A DNA stretch of 64,000 nt from Staphylococcus pseudoxylosus (GCF_003697915.1 NZ_RCVN01000004.1:163149-227148), one strand, 5' to 3'. Positions 32,110 through 41,627 are shown, counted from the stretch's first letter. The notes: generated by a model not told the origin, from the sequence alone. Translations and numbers: made by a program.

Positions 32110-32175
32110 TGATTATCGCCCTTTCGTTAGTGATAATTATTTTCAATTATAAATCAGGCGACCACTATTTTCAAA

Positions 32176-32895
32176 CTACTCGTATAATTTAATTTGTTGT
32201 TTTAATTTTTCAACATGAATTTGACCAGGTGCTTTTGGATCGTCTAGGCAGCCGTACGAAACCGAGCCTCCAAACAATCCCTGAGCAGTTCTTGAAATTA
32301 ATCCAAGCTGAGACATCGCTATACCAACAACTTGTTGTGAAACTGTGTCTGCAGTCTCAGACATTGCATTTAATAAATTTAGAACATCTTGTTTATCATG
32401 AGGCATAACTGCTACTTTTAAATAATCCGGTTCAAGCTGATGCATTTTATAATATAAACGTTTTAATATTTCCAATTTAGGTGTTTTCTTAAAGTTATGT
32501 TGCGATAATACAACTTCTAAATTTTCACGATGAGCTGATGCTATCAAGGTTTGATATTTTTCTATAGGTGTCCCTTCTTCATATTCAATATCTATCATAT
32601 CAACATAATCTAATGGGATTATTGTCTCTAGCACATTCAAGTAGTTATCATTTGCTAATCGACCTTCTCCACCTTGAGTCTTTGTTCGATAGGTTACTAA
32701 CAATTTTTTATTTAAGTTTAGATTGTATATATCTTCAGCAATTTTTGCTACAGATGCTTCATCAAAATCTGACCACTGATCTATTCTTAGTTCTATAATA
32801 TCTATGGCGTCTTGATATTGTTTTAAATCCTCAATTGTATGTTGTGCGAGTTCATGTTTAGGTGCAATTGTAACAGCTATATCAACTTTGGCCAT
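32176..32895 (-). CDS. aroD: 3-dehydroquinate dehydratase, type I
   Basis: 239-residue shikimate-pathway enzyme, a TIM barrel that forms a Schiff base. IELRID is near residue 34, the catalytic His in VVLSQHNF near 134 and the Schiff-base Lys in YLKVAVMP near 160. Length and motifs are normal. Stands alone, upstream of the nitroreductase gene. Confidence 0.96.
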   Translation of the reverse strand: MAKVDIAVTIAPKHELAQHTIEDLKQYQDAIDIIELRIDQWSDFDEASVAKIAEDIYNLNLNKKLLVTYRTKTQGGEGRLANDNYLNVLETIIPLDYVDMIDIEYEEGTPIEKYQTLIASAHRENLEVVLSQHNFKKTPKLEILKRLYYKMHQLEPDYLKVAVMPHDKQDVLNLLNAMSETADTVSQQVVGIAMSQLGLISRTAQGLFGGSVSYGCLDDPKAPGQIHVEKLKQQIKLYE

Positions 32896-32990
32896 GTTTA
32901 AACTTCCTTTTATTAGTAATATTTAAATTATTGTATAACAATTTCTAAAAATAATACAATTAAAAAACATATAAATTACTCTGTGAAATG

Positions 32991-33014
32991 ATTTAAAACA
33001 TTTTTCTTGGGTAA
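32991..33014 (+). promoter_or_regulatory. Possible sigma-B-type promoter of the Ohr gene
   Basis: ATTTAA, 12 bases, GGGTAA, about 35 bases before the ohr-type start. It resembles the sigma-B pattern GTTTAA N12-15 GGGTAT but lacks the leading G. Tentative. Confidence 0.35.
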
Positions 33015-33047
33015 ACATGAATTAGAAGTTTTTAAGGAGGTCATAAA

Positions 33048-33473
33048 ATGGCAGTAAATTATGAAACGAAAGCAACAAATACAGGCGGACGTAATGGTCA
33101 CGTTCAAACTGACGATAAAGCAATTAATGTAGCAGTTGTACCACCAGCTCAAGCTGATGCTGAAAAAGGTACAAACCCTGAGCAATTGTTTGCAGCAGGT
33201 TATGCTTCATGTTTTAATGGCGCATTTGATTTAATCTTAAAACAAAACAAAGTGAGAGGCGCTGAGCCAGAAGTTACTTTAACAGTACGTTTAGAAGATG
33301 ACCCAGAAGCTGAAAGTCCTAAATTAAGTGTCTCAATTGACGCAAAAGTTAAAAATGTATTATCTCAAGAAGAAGCTGAGAAATATTTACAAGATGCACA
33401 CGAATTTTGTCCATACTCAAAAGCTACACGCGGCAACATCGATGTTGACTTAAATGTAGCAGTTGTTGACTAA
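33048..33473 (+). CDS. Ohr/OsmC family peroxidase (organic hydroperoxide resistance)
   Basis: 141-residue thiol peroxidase that reduces organic hydroperoxides, using lipoyl or bacillithiol-type reductants in related bacteria. Both reactive cysteines are present: [10 protein letters not shown] near residue 54 and [12 protein letters not shown] near 118, as in Ohr. The ATG follows AAGGAGGTC. No OhrR-type regulator is adjacent. Confidence 0.92.
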   Translation: MAVNYETKATNTGGRNGHVQTDDKAINVAVVPPAQADAEKGTNPEQLFAAGYASCFNGAFDLILKQNKVRGAEPEVTLTVRLEDDPEAESPKLSVSIDAKVKNVLSQEEAEKYLQDAHEFCPYSKATRGNIDVDLNVAVVD

Positions 33474-33477
33474 TATA

Positions 33478-33523
33478 CTCCCCCGAAAAATTCTTAATTG
33501 AAACTTTTCGGGGGGATTTTTTT
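33478..33523 (+). terminator. Terminator of the Ohr gene
   Basis: Stem CCCCCGAAAA / CTTTTCGGGGG followed by a T-run, starting five bases after the stop. Confidence 0.88.
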
Positions 33524-33578
33524 GTCTTTTAATTCCTGGTGTGCAATCTAGATGTTTTAATACTTAATGAATGTTTAA

Positions 33579-33689
33579 TTAATTGTTCCCTTCATCTTTA
33601 CTGTGAAATAAGATGTAAACAACCAACACTGTAAAAGAAATCAGGATTAGCACTACCAGTGAAACTATAATAGTTATTAAAGCTCCCAC
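33579..33689 (-). CDS. Tiny single-pass membrane protein (36 residues)
   Basis: Read from the sequence. The GTG at 33687-33689 follows GGAGGCATAAATT. The peptide starts MGALITIIVS, has one membrane helix through about residue 28 and ends HSKDEGNN. The strong ribosome binding site, clean hydrophobic helix and charged tail suggest a real gene, but I do not recognise it. The rest of the gap to 33964 is AT-rich with no further ORF. Confidence 0.6.
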   Translation of the reverse strand: MGALITIIVSLVVLILISFTVLVVYILFHSKDEGNN

Positions 33690-33964
33690 AATTTATGCCT
33701 CCATTCACATTTATGCGTCTTACTATATTATACCATAATTATCATATCTCTATTATTTACTTAAAATATATATTAAGATGAATTTTAAAGTTTATAAAAA
33801 TTCATTCTTTTACATACTGAATTGAAAATGTCCACATATTTTTGCAAAAAATTAAAGATGGTATTGCTCAAATAAATTATTTCCTTTAATATTATAATTA
33901 AATTGGTAAACGAGAACTATTCATCCATTATAAAAAATACTTTGCAGAGGTTAGGAGGCATTGA

Positions 33965-34501
33965 ATGACGCAAATTCGCTATTTAACAACTGAAGATTTT
34001 TCTATTTATAAATCCTTGTTACTGCAAGGCATTAATAAAGAACTCGAAGTATTAGCCTGGAAATTACAAAATGAGAAATGCTTAAATGATACAGATTTAC
34101 AAAAGGTACTATCCACAGACTCAACAGATTGTATCGTTCTTGGTGCTTTTGAACAGGATATACTTCTTGGCGCTGTTACACTAATTCATCATCAAACCTA
34201 TAGCTTGTCTCATAAAGCAACCTTAGAAAATATGTGCATTAAAGATGTAGATCAAAATTCTAAAGAACAAATTTCAAAAATGCTTATGCGCCAGATATTT
34301 GAAATTTGTAACGAAAAAGAAATTGAAATATTGATGACTTCACTTATTTCAAATAACATTAGTGGTAAAGTTTTTTTTAGTAACTTAAATTTTGAAACAC
34401 TTGTGCTAGAACAGCATGCTAGAAAATACGATGATTATTATGTAGATGAACACTGGCTTATTTATCGTTTCGACGGTAATGACAGTGACTTATTTGCTTA
34501 A
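33965..34501 (+). CDS. GNAT-like N-acetyltransferase (divergent)
   Basis: 178 residues. The N-terminal IRYLTTEDFSIYKSL and the central strand LGAFEQDILLGAVTL, followed by an acceptor loop and MLMRQIFEICNE, suggest the GNAT fold. The canonical Q/R-x-x-G-x-A motif is degenerate (here roughly DQNSKEQISK), so catalytic function is unsure. The start ATG follows AGGAGGC. Monocistronic. Confidence 0.6.
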   Translation: MTQIRYLTTEDFSIYKSLLLQGINKELEVLAWKLQNEKCLNDTDLQKVLSTDSTDCIVLGAFEQDILLGAVTLIHHQTYSLSHKATLENMCIKDVDQNSKEQISKMLMRQIFEICNEKEIEILMTSLISNNISGKVFFSNLNFETLVLEQHARKYDDYYVDEHWLIYRFDGNDSDLFA

Positions 34502-34739
34502 TAGCAGTAATTGCTAAATTGTTGACATTGGGTAACTAACTGCTTCTAATTCATATTTAATTTTAAATGCAAGGTGATAAATTGTGTTTTATTTCAAAGT
34601 GCTTAATTAATATGAAACTGATTCACTAATCTTAAAAATGACTTGCAATTATATTGCTAAACAAATATTATTTTTGTTAAGTGCTATTTTATTAATAAAT
34701 ATTCTATTCACCTTATTATTTAAGAGAGGGCTGAACATT

Positions 34740-35003
34740 TTGAAATATGCTACAACGTTACTATCACTGTTCTTGTCATTAATTACACTTGCTACCCCAC
34801 TATTAGTAGTGAATAAAGTTTTAGAGGGTAACCTGCCAATATTAGCAGGTGGACTATTTATCTTAGGCGTTATATTAATTAATATTTATGCAGCAATACG
34901 TGGCGACCGTATTGTGAATTTATTTGCATTATGTGTCTCCGTCTTTTCATTTATTTTATTAAGCTATCCATTATGGAAACCTTTTGTAATTGGTTTTTTA
35001 TAA
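34740..35003 (+). CDS. Small membrane protein (87 residues)
   Basis: Three hydrophobic segments. I use the TTG at 34740 because AGAGAGGG lies eight to ten bases before it. An upstream ATG at 34638 extends the frame by 34 hydrophobic residues but has no ribosome binding site, so a 121-residue form cannot be excluded. The family is not recognised. It is followed by a strong terminator. Confidence 0.6.
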   Translation: MKYATTLLSLFLSLITLATPLLVVNKVLEGNLPILAGGLFILGVILINIYAAIRGDRIVNLFALCVSVFSFILLSYPLWKPFVIGFL

Positions 35004-35030
35004 TACTAATAAATATCCCTATTTATTTAT

Positions 35031-35073
35031 AAAAGCTTTATGATTACTTTGTTTGTAATCATAAAGCTTTTTA
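35031..35073 (+). terminator. Terminator before the citrate transporter gene
   Basis: Perfect stem AAAAGCTTTATGATTAC / GTAATCATAAAGCTTTT, a seven-base loop and a T-run. Confidence 0.88.
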
Positions 35074-35167
35074 TAGTTTGTTAATGTGATAAATATAAAT
35101 TTACACATTTTTAATTTTACAAATTTTCTGAAAACGCTATAATATAAAAAATAAGGGGGAGAACACT

Positions 35168-36463
35168 ATGAATTTAGCACTATTAGGTTTTATCATGATT
35201 ATTATTTTTATGATATTAATCATGACACGCAAGATGTCTGCATTAACAGCTTTAATTGTTTTACCAACTATTTTCGCTTTGCTTGGCGGCTTCTATGCTG
35301 GATTAGGTAAATTTATGCTCGAAGGAATAGAAACAGTTGCACCGACTGGGATTATGCTTACATTCGCTATTCTCTACTTCGGTGTCATGATAGATGCAGG
35401 TTTATTTGAGCCTGTAATCAACCAAATCATTAAAGTGGTCAAAGGGGATCCAGTTAAAATTGCATTTGGTACTGTAATCTTAGCTTCAATGGTAGCATTA
35501 GATGGAGATGGCACGACTACATTTATCATCACAGTTACTGCAATGATGCCACTTTATAAGAAAATTGGTATGAGCTTGTATACACTATCAACACTCGCAT
35601 TATTGTCCATTGGCGTTATGAATATGTTACCTTGGGGCGGACCGACAGCACGAGCTATTTCCTCATTGCAGGTAACAACTGAAGAGGTATTTATTCCTAT
35701 CATACCTGCAATGGTGGCAGGTATTGTTTTTGCTTTCGGTGTTGCATTCATACTAGGAAAGCGTGCCAAAAAACATATTACTTCTTACACGGATATAGAT
35801 TTAAATGACATTAAACCAGAAGTTTCAACTGAAGACTCATTGTTAAAAAGACCCAAGATGCTTATACCAAACGCAATACTTACAATTTCACTTATTGTCT
35901 GTTTGGTAATTGGTATATTACCCATACCAGTAATGTTCATGCTTTGGTTTGGAGTAGCGATTTTATTAAATTATCCAAATCTTAGTATTCAAAATTCAGT
36001 GGTAAAAAAACATGCAGGAGACGTTCTATCAGTTATCAGTTTAGTATTTGCCTCGGGTGTTTTTACAGGCGTAATGAACGGTACTAAAATGGTTAACGAA
36101 ATGGCAAATACCTTAGTTAACATCATTCCTGATGCTATGGGGGATCACTTTGCATTAATAACCGCCATATTAAGTGGACCATTTACATACTTCATGGCAA
36201 ACGATCCATTTTATTACGGTGTGCTACCTATTCTTGCCGAGTCTGCACAACAATTTGGTATTTCAAAAGTTGATATGGCAAGAGCATCCGTATTAGGCCA
36301 ACCATTACATGTGCTCAGTCCTTTATATGCTGCTGGTTATTTACTAGTCGGCATGCTTGATATAGAATACGGACAAAATCAAAGAATCGTTATAAAATGG
36401 GCAGTAGGATCTAGTTTATTCATGATACTTGTGGCGTGTATTTTAGGAATTATACCGTGGTAA
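35168..36463 (+). CDS. CitMHS family citrate transporter
   Basis: 431-residue membrane transporter with about 11-12 hydrophobic segments, of the CitMHS (metal-citrate/proton symport) family. DGDGTTTFIITVTAMMPLYK near residue 118 and MANDPFYYGVLP near 342 are family blocks. The ATG follows AAGGGGGAG; TATAAT lies about 20 bases before that site. No two-component regulator is adjacent, unlike Bacillus citM. Confidence 0.87.
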   Translation: MNLALLGFIMIIIFMILIMTRKMSALTALIVLPTIFALLGGFYAGLGKFMLEGIETVAPTGIMLTFAILYFGVMIDAGLFEPVINQIIKVVKGDPVKIAFGTVILASMVALDGDGTTTFIITVTAMMPLYKKIGMSLYTLSTLALLSIGVMNMLPWGGPTARAISSLQVTTEEVFIPIIPAMVAGIVFAFGVAFILGKRAKKHITSYTDIDLNDIKPEVSTEDSLLKRPKMLIPNAILTISLIVCLVIGILPIPVMFMLWFGVAILLNYPNLSIQNSVVKKHAGDVLSVISLVFASGVFTGVMNGTKMVNEMANTLVNIIPDAMGDHFALITAILSGPFTYFMANDPFYYGVLPILAESAQQFGISKVDMARASVLGQPLHVLSPLYAAGYLLVGMLDIEYGQNQRIVIKWAVGSSLFMILVACILGIIPW

Positions 36464-36499
36464 CAATATATTAAATTTTTAAAATAAATTATAACATGA

Positions 36500-36547
36500 G
36501 GGCTATGTTACCTATCTAAAAAAGATAGATGACATAGCCCCATTTTT
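36500..36547 (+). terminator. Terminator of the citrate transporter gene
   Basis: GGGCTATGT / ACATAGCCC with an inner ATCT..AGAT helix, then ATTTTT. Confidence 0.85.
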
Positions 36548-36708
36548 GGTAATAGTATCATTATGGAAGAGCGCAATTTTTGTCATTCTATATTCATGTT
36601 CGTTTATCCTGTATATCCCATTGCAACTTTTTAAAATATAATATTCTATTACAAACTTAGATAACAAATAAAATACTTTAGAAGAAATAAATTTATATTA
36701 TGCAAACC

Positions 36709-36734
36709 GTTTGATTTATGTTTTACATGGGTAA
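36709..36734 (+). promoter_or_regulatory. Candidate sigma-B promoter
   Basis: GTTTGA, 14 bases, GGGTAA, about 40 bases upstream of the gene at 36773. It fits the staphylococcal sigma-B pattern (GTTTwA N12-15 GGGwAw) at nearly all positions, and suggests general-stress control. Confidence 0.6.
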
Positions 36735-36772
36735 AAGTTAACGTCGGATTTACAATATTGAGGAGTGTTTTT

Positions 36773-37009
36773 ATGAATCAAATTAATGAATGTAATTATA
36801 TCAATCCTTCTAAAGTTTCACTTGATTGGGAATGCTTTGTACTAAGCAAAAGTGACATGGAATTAGATGGATTGCCAAAGGAACTCATTAATTCTTGGAT
36901 GGCACAAAATATCATTGAACCTTTTTCTATTAGAAACAACGAGATTAATTTTAAAACAACAGATATAAAAGCTGCTTTAGAAAAACAAAATTGGTATTAT
37001 GACAATTAA
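36773..37009 (+). CDS. Small hypothetical protein (78 residues), possibly sigma-B controlled
   Basis: Soluble acidic protein with no hydrophobic segment, rich in Asn, ending NWYYDN. The ATG at 36773 follows GAGGAG by seven bases; an in-frame start five codons up lacks a site. A good sigma-B-like promoter lies upstream. I do not recognise the family. Confidence 0.65.
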   Translation: MNQINECNYINPSKVSLDWECFVLSKSDMELDGLPKELINSWMAQNIIEPFSIRNNEINFKTTDIKAALEKQNWYYDN

Positions 37010-37013
37010 CGTA

Positions 37014-37232
37014 TTAGTTAGCTAACTCTATATTATTTCGATATAAACTTAATGCTCGTTTTGCAGAAGCTAAAACTTCATGATCAAAATAATTACTATA
37101 GAAATACGAATTTAATGCAATAAAACTTGTTTCATTTTTCGGAAAATTTTTGTCGCCTATAATATTATGCGCAAGTTGCCCGAGCGGTGTATCATCTTCT
37201 ATAAAACCGATTACAAAATCATAAAATGTCAT
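37014..37232 (-). CDS. YozE SAM-like family protein (UPF0346)
   Basis: 72-residue helical protein: FYDFVIGF at the start, DDTPLGQLAHNI near 13 and FPKNETSF near 31, the known blocks of this short family. Function unknown. The ATG at 37230-37232 follows GAGGTAA; two codons further out would overlap that site. Convergent with the previous gene, the stops only four bases apart. Confidence 0.82.
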   Translation of the reverse strand: MTFYDFVIGFIEDDTPLGQLAHNIIGDKNFPKNETSFIALNSYFYSNYFDHEVLASAKRALSLYRNNIELAN

Positions 37233-37791
37233 AAGCATTACCTCGATTATCTATATTTTAATCGTTACAGTCTTTTCGATATGTGAGCGTTTGTTTAATC
37301 ATAACAAATAATAATGTTTTGTCTATCACGATACATTTATAAATTTAAATGTTTTCAAATTAAATACTGCCATGACAATATTTAATTTGAATTGTAAAAT
37401 TTACAAAGTTTTTTTAATTTTAATGTTAATTCCATAATTTCAACTAAAGGTAGGGGCATTTATATTATGTAACCGTATAACCCCCCTACCTTTTCAACGT
37501 GTCTAATAAAATAAATGAACTAACTATAACATTGCAAAAAGTAATAAAATTTCTAATCACTATTCCCTTTATATAATTTAACTGTTGCTTCAACTATCCA
37601 ATTTTTCTGTATGTATAAATGAATTAATACAAATATTTTTTTAATTAATATTTTCTTTTTGTACTATTTTATGGCTTACCAAAACTACTCGCTATGAATA
37701 TATACATTACCATTCAAACAAAAAGAGCTGTAAAGTAATCTAAAACGATAGATTACTTTACAGCTCACATGCATATACTTCTTAATTGTGC
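37233..37791. other. Intergenic region with two hairpins
   Basis: 559 bases, no ORF. It holds an inverted repeat at 37446-37494 (AAAGGTAGGGG / CCCCTACCTTTT, 26-base loop, terminator-like in both directions) with no gene obviously ending there, and the terminator of the TM2 gene at 37721-37766. Confidence 0.5.
37721..37766 (-). terminator. Terminator of the TM2-domain gene
   Basis: Perfect 18-base stem GAGCTGTAAAGTAATCTA with its complement, a six-base loop and a leftward TTTTTG tract. Very strong. Confidence 0.9.
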
Positions 37792-37998
37792 TTATACTAA
37801 CACGTTACCATTTTGATCTGCTGGTTTAAATAATGTTAATATTGCACCTATAATAGCTAATATTTGTGGAATTCCGGTCCAACAAAAGACCAAGAATAAT
37901 AAGCCCATTCCTGTTTTTCTAGCATAAAATTTATGAATTCCAAAGCTACCTAAAAAAACAGCTAAAACAATGTAAATAACTTTATTTACTTCATTCAT
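37792..37998 (-). CDS. TM2-domain membrane protein
   Basis: 68 residues with two membrane helices of the TM2 family: FLGSFGIHKFYARKTGMG near residue 15 and a Gly/Pro turn near 42. TM2 proteins are common small inner-membrane proteins of unknown function in bacteria. The ATG follows AAGGAGACG. Monocistronic, with a strong terminator. Confidence 0.85.
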   Translation of the reverse strand: MNEVNKVIYIVLAVFLGSFGIHKFYARKTGMGLLFLVFCWTGIPQILAIIGAILTLFKPADQNGNVLV

Positions 37999-38067
37999 AT
38001 TTTCGTCTCCTTACTTCATTTATATTGACTTCATTATACATCAAACTATTTAATAAATTAAATAATA

Positions 38068-38571
38068 TTACATATTATCATAATATACTTTGAAATATGT
38101 TTGTTCTAACTCCAAAATATTTGAATAACTATTAGGCATAATTTCAATGCTTAATTCGATAAACTTGTCTAAAACTAAAATTATCAATTGTACGTTATCC
38201 TTATCATCTTTAAACTTGTGTTTAATTTGTTCAATTATTGTATTTTCTTCTAAGAGTACCAATGCACGGCCATAAGTTTTATCTACTTTGCCTCTTTGAA
38301 AAGCCGGCTCTAAATAATTAAGCATGTCATCTATACTTTTATAAGTTTCAAGTCCAGTTTGGATATGCAAATGAATTTTGTCAGCGATTTCTCTAATTCT
38401 CTCATCTTCTTGTTTATTTTTGGGCATTAATTCTTCGCGAATCATGTTTTTTTGTTCAACCATATCATTTTCTACTTGATTATATAACTCAACAAAATCA
38501 CTAACACTTTTCGACTTTAATGTTTCTATCTTTTGTTCAATCTGTGTAAAGTTACTGTTATATTCTTCCAT
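38068..38571 (-). CDS. Hypothetical helical protein (167 residues)
   Basis: Soluble, highly charged and mostly helical, with heptad-like stretches at about residues 5-60 suggesting a coiled coil. The ATG at 38569-38571 follows AGAGGAAT. No catalytic motif is recognised. It lies alone, about 70 bases upstream of the TM2 gene in the same direction. Confidence 0.7.
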   Translation of the reverse strand: MEEYNSNFTQIEQKIETLKSKSVSDFVELYNQVENDMVEQKNMIREELMPKNKQEDERIREIADKIHLHIQTGLETYKSIDDMLNYLEPAFQRGKVDKTYGRALVLLEENTIIEQIKHKFKDDKDNVQLIILVLDKFIELSIEIMPNSYSNILELEQTYFKVYYDNM

Positions 38572-38800
38572 TGTTATTCCTCTTTTCATACTTTAAATAA
38601 TTAAAGCCTATTATTTATTATCCATTCTTTAAATAAGTGAAACTTTAAAATTCATCCTATATGAGATTGTAAATTAGTGATAAGATGATAATGCTATAAG
38701 ATTAAATGTAACTACAGTTAAATTTTTTAAGATTCATATAAATTTTGCACAAATTTAACAGTTTCATAAGTGCATACACATAAAAAGGAGGTGTAGTATT

Positions 38801-38983
38801 TTGAATCTACATTTCATGGTCGTTTTTTGGTTATCGGTAATTTTCTTAATTTGTGGTATAGGCGCACTTATCGTATACAAAGTAAGAGGGTCACAACAAG
38901 CTAAAGAATCTTTACTAGGTGTTACAGTCATGCTTATTGTTTTTGGTGTTGTTGGTATACTATTCTCATTAATATTTAGTTAA
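38801..38983 (+). CDS. Small membrane protein (60 residues)
   Basis: Two hydrophobic helices (about residues 5-27 and 38-58) joined by a basic/polar loop KVRGSQQAKES. The TTG at 38801 follows AAGGAGGTG by about seven bases. Followed by an imperfect terminator at 39139-39183. Not recognised. Confidence 0.7.
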   Translation: MNLHFMVVFWLSVIFLICGIGALIVYKVRGSQQAKESLLGVTVMLIVFGVVGILFSLIFS

Positions 38984-39138
38984 AAAATAAATTTTAAGTT
39001 TAGTTATTAGAAGCATTTATAAAACTATACATCGGCAAACAACCTATATTATTTCTTAACACAAATTAACCGGCGCAAAATACTAAACACAGGTCTATTG
39101 GTCATTTCAGAAAATAAATCCATATTGTTTAAAATGAG

Positions 39139-39183
39139 GAACAAGGCAGAAATCAATTTTGATTATTGTCCTGTTCTTTTTTT
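39139..39183 (+). terminator. Terminator downstream of the 60-residue membrane gene
   Basis: GAACAAGGCA and TGTCCTGTTC arms with G-T pairs and an inner ATCAA/TTGAT helix, then a T-run of seven. Confidence 0.7.
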
Positions 39184-39229
39184 ACTAAAATCAAGCTACG
39201 TTTTCTATTTATTTTTTAAACTTCACCTT

Positions 39230-39439
39230 TTAATCTTGAAGAAAAGTGTAAATGACTAATATTACTATTGCTAAAACAAAATAATAAATAAAACGCTGGA
39301 AAGTACGTTTCTTTTCATGACGTATTTCATCTTTGGCATAATTTTTATTTTCATGTAATCTAGTATTAATAAATAAAAACGGCATTGTTGCTAAAAATGC
39401 GAAAATAAGACTTAATATTACAATAATAACTATGTTCAT
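39230..39439 (-). CDS. Small membrane protein (69 residues)
   Basis: Two membrane helices (about residues 2-25 and 49-67) with a charged loop RLHENKNYAKDEIRHEKKR between. The ATG follows GAGGTGAAC. Convergent with the 60-residue gene. Not recognised. Confidence 0.68.
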   Translation of the reverse strand: MNIVIIVILSLIFAFLATMPFLFINTRLHENKNYAKDEIRHEKKRTFQRFIYYFVLAIVILVIYTFLQD

Positions 39440-39611
39440 AGGTTCACCTCTATAAAAACATTGTTTACTTAATTCTTATTCCCTGTATTTTGTACTTTAA
39501 TGGAAATTTGATTAAATATATTAGATGTAGTGTTATAGTGTTATAGTTTTATGATTTATAATGAAATTAATGTCGATTTAACTCGATAAAAATTAAAAAG
39601 GAGGCACCATT

Positions 39612-39860
39612 TTGAATTTAACTTACTTGCCACAATGGACAGTTATTAATCAAAGTCAAAAACAGTTTGTTATACAAGAGGATGAAACGTCCATTTCAAT
39701 AGTTAGCCCTATAAACGACTACGCCATGGGTATTTTAAGCCAGGTATCTTTTGATATCGAACAAGGAGCTGTTACAAATTATAAAGTAGAAAATAACAGC
39801 AAATCGTTACTCATTGAAATCGACGAATCAAAGAAACACTTAATAATTAAAGATATTTAA
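39612..39860 (+). CDS. Hypothetical soluble protein (82 residues)
   Basis: TTG at 39612 after AAAAAGGAGGCACC, a strong site. The protein is beta-rich and acidic, with no hydrophobic segment; the C-terminus is LIIKDI. No family recognised. Possibly transcribed with the small gene at 39994, 130 bases downstream. Confidence 0.65.
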   Translation: MNLTYLPQWTVINQSQKQFVIQEDETSISIVSPINDYAMGILSQVSFDIEQGAVTNYKVENNSKSLLIEIDESKKHLIIKDI

Positions 39861-39993
39861 AATACGGTGTGATGAACATAAATCAAAGTGAAGTATTAGA
39901 TTTATATTTTCACTTATTAACGTAATTAACGGGTATAATATTTATAGCATGAGTTATTTATTTTATCTAATATAAGATGGGTGAGTGATTTGA

Positions 39994-40125
39994 ATGAAAT
40001 TCTTCAGAAATTTATTGTTACTCGTATCTGGTGTATTAGTCGTCCGTGCACTATTATTAAGTGTTGATAATTCAACTAATGAAAAAGTAGAAAACAAAGT
40101 TAGCGTTCAAGATAAGCAAAAATAA
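39994..40125 (+). CDS. Tiny single-pass membrane protein (43 residues)
   Basis: Read from the sequence. N-terminus MKFFRNLLLLVSGVLVVRAL (basic start, one helix) with an acidic/polar outside-like tail (NSTNEKVENK..). The site before the ATG is weak (GGGTGAGTG). It has the same plan as the 42-residue protein at 41414 (MKKFILVLLGVLGTAFLIKP plus acidic tail). The two flank the transporter gene at 40226. Function unknown. Confidence 0.6.
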   Translation: MKFFRNLLLLVSGVLVVRALLLSVDNSTNEKVENKVSVQDKQK

Positions 40126-40225
40126 TAAATTAATAGCAATTTAACTAACAATCATTAAAATTCTATATAATGATTGTTAGTATTATATTCGAGGATTTAT
40201 TTTTATATTTTAAAGAGAGGTAACT

Positions 40226-41188
40226 ATGCAACATTTAAAAACTAAAATTGAAAATTACCAAATCTACATATATTTTACCGTTATATTACTTGCTATAATT
40301 ACAGGATTAACATCAGATCATATAACTCAATTACTTGAATCAGTCATACCTTTCTTTATTGGAATTTTAATGTTTAGTATGTTTTCACAGATTCCTTTTT
40401 TTGAATTACGCAAAAACATGCTAAATGGCAAATTTATGACAGCCCTCATTTTATCAAATTTCATACTTATCCCTATCTTCGTATATGGTTTAATTCAGTT
40501 ATTCAATATTACTTCCCCTGCTATATTGATAGGTTTAATGCTCGTATTGTTAACACCCTGTATTGATTATGTAATTGTCTTCACCTCGCTAGGCAAAGGC
40601 AACACACAATATATGTTGATTTCTACACCTATTTTATTTATTTTACAAATCATCTTATTGCCCTTGTACTTTGTTATCTTTAATAGCGAAAACGCCTTTT
40701 CTTTCAGAGATTTAGCACCATTTATTCAATCATTTATCATTTTTATCGTTCTTCCCTTTATGATTGCTGCATTACTACAATATTTTAGCAAACATGCTTT
40801 GACTTTTGAAAAAACGTTAAAATTTACTGGATGGCTTCCAGAAATTTTTATGTCTTTTGTACTTTTTGCAGTCATTGGATCTCAAATACATAAAATCACT
40901 CATGATTTAAGCATCGTCGTTACTGTTATCCCAATCTATATCATATTTATGATTATCGCTCCTTTTATTGGATATCTATCAGGAAAACTATTCGCATTAG
41001 AAACTGCGACTTTAAGAACATTAGCCTTTAGTTCAAGTACAAGAAACGCTTTGGTTGTATTACCTTTAGCCCTTTCCTTACCAGATAGCTGGGTAACGAT
41101 TACAACCACTGTGATTATCACACAAACGTTGGTTGAATTAGTAGGAGAGATCTTTTATATAAAAATCATACCTAGATTAATCAAATGA
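40226..41188 (+). CDS. Arsenite-efflux/bile-acid-symporter family transporter (ACR3/SBF-like)
   Basis: 320-residue membrane protein with ten hydrophobic segments and a BASS/ACR3-type fold. LLTPCIDYVIVFTSLGKGN near residue 110 matches the ACR3 APC-type motif, including its Cys, and FSSSTRNALVVLPLAL near 273 is the second conserved crossing region. There is no arsR or arsenate reductase beside it, so arsenite as substrate is only a family-based suggestion. The ATG follows AGAGAGG. Confidence 0.78.
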   Translation: MQHLKTKIENYQIYIYFTVILLAIITGLTSDHITQLLESVIPFFIGILMFSMFSQIPFFELRKNMLNGKFMTALILSNFILIPIFVYGLIQLFNITSPAILIGLMLVLLTPCIDYVIVFTSLGKGNTQYMLISTPILFILQIILLPLYFVIFNSENAFSFRDLAPFIQSFIIFIVLPFMIAALLQYFSKHALTFEKTLKFTGWLPEIFMSFVLFAVIGSQIHKITHDLSIVVTVIPIYIIFMIIAPFIGYLSGKLFALETATLRTLAFSSSTRNALVVLPLALSLPDSWVTITTTVIITQTLVELVGEIFYIKIIPRLIK

Positions 41189-41413
41189 AGTTTTCTGTAG
41201 AATCTTTAAACCTATACATCCCAGGGTAGGTATAAAAAAAGTTTTTTATTTATTAACAATTACATATCATGCAACTAAAACATTTGCTATAATAGATATC
41301 AATCGTAAAATATTACCTTTTGGTTTAAAATCTTCGTATAAGTTAATATTTTGATACGTTTGGATATGAATTCATTATGTTTTATATTGAAATTAAACTA
41401 AGGAGTGGATGTT

Positions 41414-41542
41414 TTGAAGAAATTTATTTTAGTTTTATTAGGGGTATTAGGCACAGCATTTTTAATCAAACCATTATTAACAGTTGTAGTCGATGACGAA
41501 GACGAAAGTGTTGATGAGGACCGAACAAACGAACAATTTTAA
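41414..41542 (+). CDS. Tiny single-pass membrane protein (42 residues)
   Basis: TTG at 41414 after AAGGAGTGG (seven bases), a strong site. Starts MKKFILVLLGVLGTAF, then KPLLTVVV and a strongly acidic tail DDEDESVDEDRTNEQF. Similar in design to the protein at 39994. Followed by a good terminator, so it is a single-gene unit. Confidence 0.68.
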   Translation: MKKFILVLLGVLGTAFLIKPLLTVVVDDEDESVDEDRTNEQF

Positions 41543-41594
41543 ACTCAACGATTTATAAATTACAATAAGTAAATTATGAATATATTCAAAAGCG

Positions 41595-41627
41595 CCGACA
41601 AACTCTTAAGATTTTGTTGGTTTTTTT
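41595..41627 (+). terminator. Terminator of the 42-residue membrane protein gene
   Basis: CCGACAAA / TTTTGTTGG arms (one G-T pair), then seven T. Confidence 0.8.
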
